A stretch of 64,000 bases of DNA from Saposhnikovia divaricata. Taxonomy: Eukaryota > Streptophyta > Magnoliopsida > Apiales > Apiaceae. This document shows, one piece after another, positions 12,273-22,197 of the stretch (positions are counted from its first letter, which is position 1; every line of letters begins with the position of its first letter). The stretch is from assembly GCA_036435485.1 (NCBI GenBank), contig CM071595.1:8794001-8858000 (forward strand), in the 5' to 3' direction. Below the pieces are notes generated by a model. The model was not told the DNA's origin and did no database searches. It saw nothing but the letters and a program-made list of their open reading frames with translations. A program made the translations under genes and the position numbers.

Positions 12273-14518
12273 TTCTGTTATACATATGCCATAGCATGCA
12301 TGCCTACTTTCAAGTTATATCATTATGCTTGTTCCCTGATTGTTATTGGCTTATAAATTAGATAGCTATCGTATCAATTATAAGCCGGTTATTGTAAGAC
12401 CCTCAGAGAAGGGTGTATGCATCTTATTCATCAAATATAGACCGGGAGTCAATATTTCTTGACATATCGAGACTACCTCGGATGAAAATATTTAAGTGAA
12501 TATTTTCTATTATTTGGACGACGAATATTATTTGAACATTCGTTCCAGATTATTTATTTAACGATCCTTACTTCAAATAATTATTTGAACGTAACTATTC
12601 GACGAATAATATTTTTTTTTATATTCATTCAGAGTCGAATTATTTATCGATTATTATTTCGAATATTCTTTTAAAGATGAGACTACTAAATGAATATTAT
12701 TTGGATATTCATTTAGAATAATATTTTATTAAATAAATATTACTTTTGAAAATTCATTTAAGATATTAATTACTTGATGAATATTATTTTAAATATTCAT
12801 CTGAAGCCTGATTTATTTATCGAATATTATCTCGAATATTCCTTTAGGGCTTGGATTACTAAATGAATATTACTTGATATTCATTTAGAATATTATTCAT
12901 TAAATGAATATTACTTTTTGAATATTCATTTAAATTCCTAATTAATTATGAATATTGTCTTAAATATTCCTTTCAGGTCCTATTAAGTAATGAATATTAT
13001 TTTGAATATTATTTTGAATATTCATTTAAATATTTATTTATTCAATAAATATTCTCCTGATATTTCTTCAGGGATTATTTTGAAAAATACTCTGATTAAA
13101 GATATTCTTTCATATTCCTAAATATTCTTTAAATATTTTTAATTCAATAAATATTCTCTGAATATTTATTCCATATTTAGAATAACCTCAATAAGGTTTA
13201 TCTTGTTCGATTATTACAGAAAATATCTCGGAGTCATATTATTATTAATCTTAAATCAAGAAAGGTTCTCAGACATCATTCTTCTTTGAGTCTACCTCTC
13301 TAATAATAAGGGAACCTTACTTGGAAAATGTTATTTATCTTGTCGACTTCCCGGTCATAGAGTATTCTCTTCACTCGCAACTCGGGTGCTGTTGACTTAT
13401 TTAGTCACTGTTTACCTTCTCATCTTTCGAGGGGTAAGATTGTTGGAAAAAGTTGATATTCGATACCAAGCCACAGCTTGGAAGTTATTGGTGAATTTTC
13501 CTTTCCAACTAGATACGACTACCTTGTAGAGTCTTATCAACAAGTATTATACTTGGGGAAAGGGGGACGAACATTACATTCAGAATCATGAATTCTATTT
13601 GAACTAGGAGTCGTGTAAGAGGCCGAGTAGCGCCGGTCCATCCCCTTTGGCCCAACCGTTGGCCGGGGAGAGCTAGTAAGGCGGTAGACAAGTAAAGCCG
13701 TCAATTCTTCCTTCTACCGGTAGTAAATCTAAATTGAGCTGTACGATCTCGACTGATCATCAAGATTGGAACAGCGGGCGCGGTGAATACTCCATCATTG
13801 GTTCATCATCCAAACTTATTTATTTCCTGCAACATGATTAGTGTTGGCAGAACTGGAAAAGTGTTCATAACTGGAATTGCAACCTTTTCATGCAAGTTCC
13901 TCTTCTTAATAACAATGAGAATATCTCGCTTACTTTTGATGTAGCAGATGTTTCTACAAACAAATACTTTAAGTTATCTTGTAACTTCATCGTTCATATT
14001 ATACTGGCATCATTTCCGTAAATGCATGGCATATGGTTTGAAAGATACTTTTGAACTGTTATATATTATCGTTCAGTTATATATTATTGTTGGTGGGCTA
14101 TTGCTCACCCTTGCTTTATTATTATATCACAACAACAGCTAGACCAGATGACTCGCACAAGGCGAACTCGACGCGGGCGAGGACGATGAGACTACCAGAG
14201 CTGAAGAAGAAGCTATTGGTAGGATATATTTATTCTTTCAGTACCAAGAATATGGTCTAGTATGACTTATGTAAATGGATGGCAAAGAGTATGTATTTAT
14301 ATTGAAATTCTTTTGGATTGTAAGAACTCATAATGTGATTAATAAAAATTTGATTGTTACTCTGATTTCATCTCTGGGACTATAACGGGTGTGTTTTATA
14401 TTGTTGTGTTGGGTCATAGAGACGTAATTTATTTTATGTTAAGGAAAGTTCAATTGTTGTGGACAAAATTGGAAACCGTAACCACCGGATCCCGGACCCC
14501 GGATCTGGGGGTGTTACA
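10194..14518 (+). repeat. 3' LTR of the gypsy derivative
   Basis: It is near-identical to 377-4588 with about 23 substitutions. It has a much longer (TA)n run (12211-12269), an extra 52 bp at about 13400-13452 and one extra 15-bp AT unit near 13010. It ends TGTTACA, followed by the TSD CAATC at 14519-14523. Confidence 0.93.
12211..12269. repeat. (TA)n microsatellite in 3' LTR
   Basis: An uninterrupted TA run of nearly 60 bp. The 5' LTR has only about 14 bp at the same site, so the length changed after insertion. Confidence 0.95.
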
Positions 14519-14523
14519 CAATC

Positions 14524-16031
14524 TATACCAATTTATCGAAATTTGTTCTCCAAATAGTATTTTATTTTAAACAAATTTGAGCGGAATAAATTGAAACAAA
14601 TTTCAAGTTGAATATAACAATATATTAACTTGATGGGTGTTACAATTTCAGTACAAAAATTAATCAAGTTGATAAAAACTAATTTAGAAAATTCAACATG
14701 AACTTTTCTAATTTAGTTAATAAAAATCAAGATTAAAACTAGGAAACTTAATTCGCTAGTAGTACAAGAATCACAAATAATCAAGTTCCACCGGATAAAA
14801 TATGACTAAGGAGATGAACTTGATTTTTTAGGAATTAATTTGTTCTTGCTTGAGAGAGAGAGAAATGGAGGCTGCTGTGTTTGTAAAGATGTAATGTTCC
14901 GTGTATATCTCTCTTGTCTGCTGCCTTCTGCTTGTTTTATAGCCTTTGTAGTCGATAGTCATAATTCTGTTAAATATGACAATCCATTGAGCTAATATGA
15001 CAACCAGTTGAGCTTGATATAACAATCGGTATTACTATCAGTCCGTTTGAACTAGATATGACAATCCATCCAATATAACTTTCGGTATAACTATCTCTTT
15101 GAATGAAATATGACTATCCAGTTTGAACTGAATATGACTGTCCAACATTAACTGAATATGACTATTCTTTTGAACTGAATATGACAATCACCTTTTGAAT
15201 TGAATATGACTACCGGTATAACTATCATTTGATAGTTATATTATCATATTTTTCAGCTTATAATTAATCAAATGATTTATAAAAATCATTTAAATAACTA
15301 TTTCTTTTTCATATTAATTCTGATTTAATTAATCTAATAATTACTTTAACAAATATATTAATTCTGATAGAATTAATTAATTTATTTAAATTAATTATTT
15401 GATTTAATCAATTAAAGTAGAATTAATATAAATCCTTTAATAGTCCATACTTCACTGTAAACCACGGAAAGTAATAAAGAATTACCACCGAATTTTTGTT
15501 GACGCTCGATGCACGGTCTGGTTCATGAGCGACTAACTCCAATGGCTTTTCTTTATTTTTGACTCTATGATTTGGTTCATGTCTTCTCTTAACATACCAG
15601 TCTTGATATCTTGAACCACTGAAGTTAATGATGAACAACCACTGTTTAATGTTGACACTCGATGTACTGTCTGGTTCATGAGTGACTAACCGCAATGACT
15701 GTTCTTCATATATTGACTTTAAAATCTGGTTCCTTTTCTTTTCTTCTCTCTCTATTAATTCTTCTGTACTGTCTCTGTCACTGTCGAAATCTCTGTCACT
15801 TTAAATGAATCCACTTCTTTAACGAATACTTCACTGAGGCTTGATCAGATGTCCGAACTTCTTTCAATGTAGTAATTCCTCAAGTCTGTAAATTGACCTT
15901 GATCTTTTTCTTCTGACAGATAATACAATCTGAGATTCCTTGTGACAGTCTATATACTATTTACTATTACAATCTTGTTTAAGTTGAGTTGTATCCTCGA
16001 AATACAAATAGGCTACATCATCTGTCTTTCA
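14524..16031 (-). repeat. Copia 3' LTR, remainder
   Basis: It continues the LTR cut at 376 and ends CTTTCA, collinear with 24808-26319. Together the two parts make 1551 bp against 1555 bp for the other LTR. It contains imperfect repeats of a GAATATGACTATCC-like unit (15040-15230) and of a GATGCACGGTCTGGTTCATGA-type unit (15500-15690). A 90-codon minus ORF over the latter is a by-product of those repeats. Confidence 0.92.
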
Positions 16032-16046
16032 ATCTCCCCCTATTTG
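16032..16046 (-). other. Polypurine tract of copia element
   Basis: On the minus strand CAAATAGGGGGAGAT directly abuts the 3' LTR, as expected for the plus-strand primer. Confidence 0.85.
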
Positions 16047-16514
16047 TTTGTTAGACAATAACAAGCAAATACCTAGAGGATAACTCAACTAACTCACTTA
16101 AACAAGAAAAAAGATAAAACTTTTAAGAACTAAGTAAATAATACAAAAAAAAATTTCTCTGGTTTAGATTTAACAATTCCAGAATCTTTAGTTGATGAAA
16201 TGATAGATGATTGTTCCTCTAGCACTGAACTGATCTTCAATAGATAACTCATCTTCATTTCTGATTCTTCATATCTCTGCCTGATAATCCTTCACATCTT
16301 ACATTGGTGATTATCAGCAGTTCTTGATTTACAATCACTTCCAATTTCTGACACAACTTTTCTCACTAAAGAAAAACAGCCGTTCCTACTATATAGACAA
16401 TGGTGAATCAATACCATTTCTATAACTTCTGGTGAATTTACTACTCTTCCACTTAGCCTTTATACATAGTACATTGAAAGAGACTAATAGAATAGTATTG
16501 TGATGTAATTCTCC

Positions 16515-16706
16515 TTATATCTCCCCTTGCTTCTCCATCTAAGGCTCCCCCTTAGTAACTAGACTTGCTTCTCATCCTAAGCACAGTCTTTACTGCTCCC
16601 CCTTTCTAACTCACTCTTCTTTTACTTGTACCCCATACTTCTCCCCCTTAGTTGAGTATACACTACTAAGGTAAGCTTATCTTTTTCAATATCTTCTCCC
16701 CCTTAG
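16515..16706 (-). repeat. Cluster of extra polypurine tracts
   Basis: The minus-strand motif CTAAGGGGGAG occurs at 16545-16555, 16641-16651 and 16696-16706, with related GAAAGGGGGAGC at about 16595 and AAGGGGAG at about 16521. Repeated polypurine tracts upstream of the 3' LTR are a known conserved trait of Sireviruses. Confidence 0.75.
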
Positions 16707-19700
16707 TTGAGGAATCCTCCATTCAACTAATTGACAAAGTAGTTGATACCAAATTGTTACCAATTTATACCAATCGTTAGAGTACATTGAAATCAATTGA
16801 TAAAGCTTTATTAGAAAGGAAGTTTCATTTTCTTCCTCACTGTGAGTGTGTGATAGTGTTTAGTGTACCTCACAAGTGTTTCACTCTTCTCTCCACTCAT
16901 TTGTGTTGAGTGTCTCAAATCTCTCTGTGTTTACACTCATGCTCACTAGTGTTTCACTCATTGCTCCAACATCCTTTAGTGTACCTGCAAGGAAAAATCA
17001 CCATAGCCCCTTCTAGAGAGGTCAGTGGTGGTGCAATGGGAGTTCGCAAATCCCAAATCCTCGTTGGACTCGTCAGACGAATCTGAGTCATAATCTATAA
17101 GTTGCTAATTTCCCTTTTTAGGGTTTTCAGATTTGAATTCTGAGAAGATAAACAATGATCTATAAATTTAGCATTGAGATCAAGGTTCCCTTCTAATGTC
17201 TGTGAAGACATCACCTTGTTAAACTTATCAGGTAAATCTGAATCATAGTTCACAAGTTGCCGATCCGCACCTATGTCGGATCCGTTACCCGCAGGATCCA
17301 GAGATGTTCCCTCTGGGGAGTTAGATAATGATCTTGTTGAATTTTGCATTTGAGATCAATACCTTCTCTCGAGGTCTGTGAAGACTCTTGATTCATTAAA
17401 GAACCTTTAACTTATAATCATAACCGTAAAATGGTTGGATTACAGGTTTCCGTCAATTCATCCTTAGTGTGTGCAATCTCACTTGTGCATATGAAATATT
17501 TTGGTTAGTGTATAAGGTAGTGACTCTCCAACTGAATATCCCACACATCCTTGTTTGCTGCATCAAGTGCAGTTACTCCCTGGTGACCTCTAGTCTGATA
17601 GGTTACTTCCTTTTAGGGGGTAAGTCAGAATGTGTTTGAGTTTAACTGTAGTCTGGGATCAAAGTTGTTGGGTTTACAACCTTATGACTAAACATGTGAG
17701 AATACAAAATTTCATGTAGATGAACCTGCATAACAGAATATGAGCAATATAGAGATAGAATGCATTTTTAACATTGAAAAGTTTTCTGAGAAAATATTGC
17801 ATTTATCTTAAGTGAAATGATGTACAGTTGTGATTTCAAAAGATTTACAATGTAAGCAATCACAGCTGTAGAAAGAGATTTTGAATTTAGGAAGATAAAG
17901 ATCCTTAGCCGGTTTTACTAAACAAGAACATAGGAAAAAATCCAATTAATAAATATTAATTGAATCAATGTATGTTAATGTTTAAACCAATACAAACAAA
18001 ACTATTTTATCATGTTTTAGGTCCTGTAAGATAGATACCAACTATTAGAAATTGTTAGCACTTGATAGGTCTTGTCTTCCAATTGTTAGATCCTGAAAAT
18101 CAAACATTAGTTCCTAACCAATTGTATAGACACATACCAATTTGATGCCAACATTGGTCAATTGTTAAGTCCTTAACACGAAGATCTGTTAACAGCAATC
18201 ACAAAACAAAGATTTATACTTAAACTGCATATTTTGTGTGTGTTAATAAGAAGAACAACAAAAGAACCAAGTACAGTGACCTACATGTAAGTTTTGAAAG
18301 TAAAGTAACTAAATTGTAAAAACTATACAAACTAGTTATATACATATGAAAAAGAATATACAAAAATAAGAAATAATATACATAATAATTATACAAAACA
18401 AAAACTAAAAAGAAAAGAAAATTCAAATAAAACTAAACAAAGAAGAAAAATTTGAATTAACATAAAAATAATAAAACTATACATAAGTAATAATTTACAT
18501 AGCTTAAATTATAAACGAACATACGACTAAAATAAAAAGACAAACACTACAAAACATGTTAAATAAGATTAACATTTAAAAAATTACAATACATGTACAA
18601 AAACATTAAGTATATACAAGAGTATTTATAATAGGTTAGCAAATCCATATATTTTCTGATAAAACAACTTTCTACTAGAAAATTATTTAGAGAGAAAATA
18701 TGATTTAATAAACTATCATAAATATGACAGCTATTTTAAAATAATAAAATTTTCAACAAAAATAGCTTCCTCAAAAATTCTAACTAGAGAATTAGAGAAA
18801 AATATTTTTAGAGAAAATTATTATTCTAAAATAAAGAAACATGGATTAAAACATCAGAATGATTATGACAATTCTTTTTAGAAAGATGACAAGATAGAAT
18901 TCGAAAAGAATGTCATACCAGTTACTTGGCGCTCAAACCTTGGCACCAACTTCCACGTTTCTTGTTGTTCCAGATTCACAATTGCTTTCTCAGATTCCTT
19001 AGATTCTATATCTTGATTCTGAGAGGCCCTTTTTGTTCTTACTCCAACATCTGGATCACCAATGATCAGCTCTATTCCAAACACACTGTCTGAGAAAGTT
19101 GGATCTTGATGAATCACCTTGTTCTTCATTGTGATGTTGTGTTTGACTAGTGAATCCTTTGTTTACTTCCCTCGAGTTATTGCGAGAATGACTTGATGAT
19201 TATTTTGACATTGGTATTGCCAATAACAAAATTGTTTCTACCACTATCACTTGGATAATTATCATCAATAACATTTTAAACTTATGACTTCAAGACAACT
19301 CCTCGATAACAACAATTGTTAACTCTTAACAACTGTTTGTTGGTAGACAATCTTGGTTCTAAAAATAAAACTTGATTACCAAGACTGTCTTGTCTGCAAT
19401 CTTAGAAATAATTTTCTAAGTCCAATACACCTTGATCCATAGTATATAACATTTATTATCAAAGTGATTAGAATCTTGCAAATAAGCATAAAAATTATTC
19501 AAAGTATTTGAACAATGGTAACTTTAGGTATTACAATATCCATAGTTCTACTTAGAGAATTTTTATACCATGTATAATAATATGAGTGAATTGTAAAAGA
19601 TATAAAAATCATTACTTAGAGGAGTTCTAAGTAATTTCACACATACCAATACATCTCACAATTAGTTAGTAAATAGAATTCTAACTAAATATCATTAACT

Positions 19701-20180
19701 GATATAAGTCAAAATTTCAATACAACCAATTGTTAGAACCATGATATTAATTATAGTGAATTTCTGAAAATGGAGCATTGATAAAATTCCCTAGAATTAA
19801 CATCTCACAACTAATTGAAGACCAATACAGATTAGGTTCAAATTAGTTATGTTGTTTATTTATTTTAATAAATATAAGGTACAGAGCAAATACCAAAATT
19901 GAATTGCTTCAAGTCCGTAACCCATATAAATCAAAATAAATAATTAAATAATTAAATACTAAATCTCTATGAGTTAGATTTTAGCATTTAAGTATTTAAA
20001 TTATCCTTAAATAATCACCACTAAAATATATTGCAATTATACACATGGCAATCATTCAACAGATAATTTTCAGTGTGAGATCTGGATGTAAATAAGTTCA
20101 CATGTCCTTTCAATATAGACAATTGAATACTTGTGAGCTTACTTAAGAATTACTTAACAGATGGGATTTACAATCATATA
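16707..20180 (-). other. Long 3' non-coding region of copia element
   Basis: About 3.5 kb between RNase H and the polypurine cluster with no intact gene. It has a degenerate tandem duplication at about 17040-17400 (GTCTGTGAAGAC in both halves; an 84-codon ORF spans it), many copies of a CAATTGTTA word (e.g. 18080, 18158, 19311, 19726), and an isolated pre-RT fragment at 18878-19129. 17900-18880 is very A-rich. Sireviruses can carry an extra ORF here; none is recognisable. Confidence 0.5.
18878..19129 (-). pseudogene. Displaced pre-RT pol fragment of copia element
   Basis: The 83-codon frame holds IIGDPDVGVRTKRASQNQ and, further on, ETWKLVPR. These resemble the copia pol linker (GDP-x-GVRTR) and the opening of RT (W-LVPRP). 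It lies downstream of the RNase H remnant, yet its normal place is before RT, whose own copy is at 20650-21056. It looks like a second, misplaced pol piece. Confidence 0.5.
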
Positions 20181-20187
20181 GCATTAA

Positions 20188-20256
20188 TAAAATCCCAAGT
20201 TTACAAGCCAATCTTGAAAAATTAATTTCATCAAGTGATTTAGCAAACGTGTCTGC
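20188..20256 (-). pseudogene. RNase H C-terminal remnant (copia)
   Basis: The minus strand encodes ADTFAKSLDEINFSRL and then CKLGIL, matching the conserved copia end ADIFTKPLDE...LG-L. It marks the end of pol. Confidence 0.7.
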
Positions 20257-20649
20257 AAGTTATTCTTAACTAAAGACATGCTCTCAAAAGAATTGATACC
20301 TTATGCAAGTTGCTTAGTCCTTGAGTGTTCCACAGAGTTGTTGGAGATGAAATTGATTCCTTGTGTTCTCCTGCTTTCGTACAACTCATTTGATCTGTCT
20401 CTATGCAGCAAAACATGTCAGAACTGATGTCTCTAGGGTACCATCTCCGTAGATTTGGGTCCAACTTAAGACATCTAAAAATCAAGTGTAATAACTACAA
20501 GAATAGATTCTCAAGAATCCACTTGGGACCATGCACATATATATCATTTATGTTTTTGCCTAAAGATGTAGAGAGTTCTATAAATATGACACCAATTGTT
20601 AAAAGATACCAACTGTTAAAGATTGATACCAAATATTAAATTATAGTTA
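20257..20649 (-). pseudogene. Degraded RT-RNase H interval (copia)
   Basis: This lies between two readable pol blocks on the minus strand. A 71-codon frame (20485-20270) is open, but the RT YVDD motif was not found. It is shorter than a normal RT palm plus RNase H, so deletions are likely. Confidence 0.4.
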
Positions 20650-21056
20650 GGGTGTCATACCATGTCTTCCATGCTTGCTTGAGTGATGATACCAGTTCAT
20701 ACTAACCTGTAGAGATTTTCAATTATCTCACCAACTAGGAGTGCACTTGTTCACATTCCTCTAGCATCCAGATTCAGTAGGTCTAGATGTCCATTATAAT
20801 CTTGAATGTGCAGCAGGTGCCTGATATCCTCAAGTCTTGTCACTGGTGCTTCTTGTCAAATATACTGTTTGATCAAATTGTAACCTAGCATCCAGTTTGG
20901 CTTTGTCCCTCATAACAATGCCTTGACATCATCCAGGTAGACTTCTGGTTATCCTTGTACCAAATACAGCCTTGTTGTTTGGTCTAGATACCAGCTTCCC
21001 TTCAATCTGCCTTTTGTAGTGATTGAGATCATCTTGCATTGCAATCACTCAATCTG
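20650..21056 (-). pseudogene. Reverse transcriptase remnant (copia)
   Basis: On the minus strand, AMQDDLNHYKRQIEGKLVSR and PNNKAVFGTR match the RT opening (AMQEELNQFERNKVW-LVPRP...VIGTRWVFRNK). Then come RDKAKLDAR (RNKARLVAQ), TRLEDIRHLL (ARLEAIR-LLA) and LVSSLKQAWKTWYDTL (LYGLKQAPRAWYDTL). Multiple frameshifts and stops are present. Confidence 0.75.
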
Positions 21057-21699
21057 AATCTTTCAGAGCTTTTGTAGCTTTCTTAGTTTCTTCTAAAAGA
21101 AAACTAAAAAAATAATCATTAGTACTTGAAGCTCTGCTAGTCTTTTACTTCCACCATTAGAAACACTAAGAACTAGGACAAAGAATTAATTGAGTCAACA
21201 TTCTTTGTCTTGGCAGACATGTTCTCATAGTGTCCTTTGACTTTCAGTGTGGTGTTGAGTTGACTAGATGATCCTTATTTTGCTCCCCCTAAGCTGTTGC
21301 TGGGTTTACATGAAGATTCTCAATGTTGACATTGCTTGGATCTGAATCATCATTACCATTGACAGCTGGGAGCTAGAAGTCATTGAACATCACTAAGACT
21401 TTCAATCACCTTCTGTTGATTAATAACAATCACCCTGTAGGCTGTTGACTCCACCAAGTAATCAAGGAAATTATCCTATTGAGCATTAACAGATTGCTAG
21501 GATGCTCACTTTCGATTTAATCTTGCAAAACAATTTCCTTCATACTTATGGGGTCTTCCTAAGAGTCTTACGGATCAGGGTTTAATATGTGATCAATCAC
21601 CATCAATGGTGTCTTGTCTTCAGATTGTCTGAACAACAACTTGTTTGTTGAGAGAAGTCATCAGTCATCACTACTAAAATATATTTTACTTTGATGTAG

Positions 21700-21870
21700 A
21701 ACTTCTGTGTGATGCTTATTTGACTTCCCTTTATGACATGCCTCGTAATTTCATTTTACTTTAATTTCAGATGAGGCAGTCTCCTTTGCTTATTCGATTT
21801 TCAGGAAGAAATCTCTTGATTTGACATTCAGGTAAGAGAGCTCCTTATGTCATAGCCGATCTCTTGTCTG
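21700..21870 (-). pseudogene. GAG-pre-integrase / integrase zinc-finger remnant
   Basis: Minus-strand frames read H-KELSYLNVKS (WHRRLGHLN-K) and then CHKGKSNKHH (CEACQKGK-H). These are the conserved zinc-binding start of copia integrase. The integrase catalytic core between here and RT was not recognised. Confidence 0.5.
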
Positions 21871-22097
21871 ATGAAGCTTTAAATTAAACCTTGTTGACTT
21901 CACCTTTGACTGAGATTCCATGTCAGCTACAGATAAGTTCTCTTTCCTTAATCCTCGAACAGTACGCTCTTCATCTTATAAAAGATGCTTTATTACTGAC
22001 AACATTCCTTAGCTATTGAATAGCCTTGACCCTAGGTCATACCCTTGCTGTTGTCTCCAAGAGATAAACCATTTGGCCAGATACCGTCACCACTTTT

Positions 22098-22161
22098 GAT
22101 AGCAGGGCTCTATCTTCGGTCATATGCCTTGAACATCCACTGTCCAGAATCCACATAACAC
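22098..22161 (-). pseudogene. Protease active-site remnant (copia)
   Basis: It encodes VMWILDSGCSRHMTEDRALL, matching the copia W-LDSGCSRHMTG block with the catalytic DSG kept. A frameshift and a stop separate it from gag just upstream. Confidence 0.8.
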
Positions 22162-22197
22162 GATCTAACTGTTACACACCCTGCAATGCCAAAACGG

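Larger units (their letters stand above)
377..14518 (+). mobile_element. Ty3/gypsy (Tekay-like chromovirus) derivative, non-autonomous, nested in copia LTR
   Basis: A 14.1-kb element with near-identical long LTRs (4212 and 4325 bp), TSD CAATC (372-376 and 14519-14523), a Met-initiator PBS and a polypurine tract. The 5.6-kb interior has no long ORF. Conceptual translation in shifting frames still shows fragments of gypsy protease, RT, the RNase H/integrase junction, the integrase C-terminus and a chromodomain, with an RT-thumb/RNase H piece displaced upstream. Very long LTRs, Met PBS and chromodomain fit the Tekay/Del lineage. The size and coding decay resemble LARD-type derivatives. LTR divergence is about 23 substitutions over 4.2 kb by hand count, so the insertion is recent. 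Confidence 0.92.

Noticed and set aside
15423..15695. 90-codon minus ORF conserved in both copia LTRs (also 25711-25983)
   Set aside because: Produced by tandem repeats inside the LTR (repeated HEP-type words). Conservation follows from LTR identity, not from coding.
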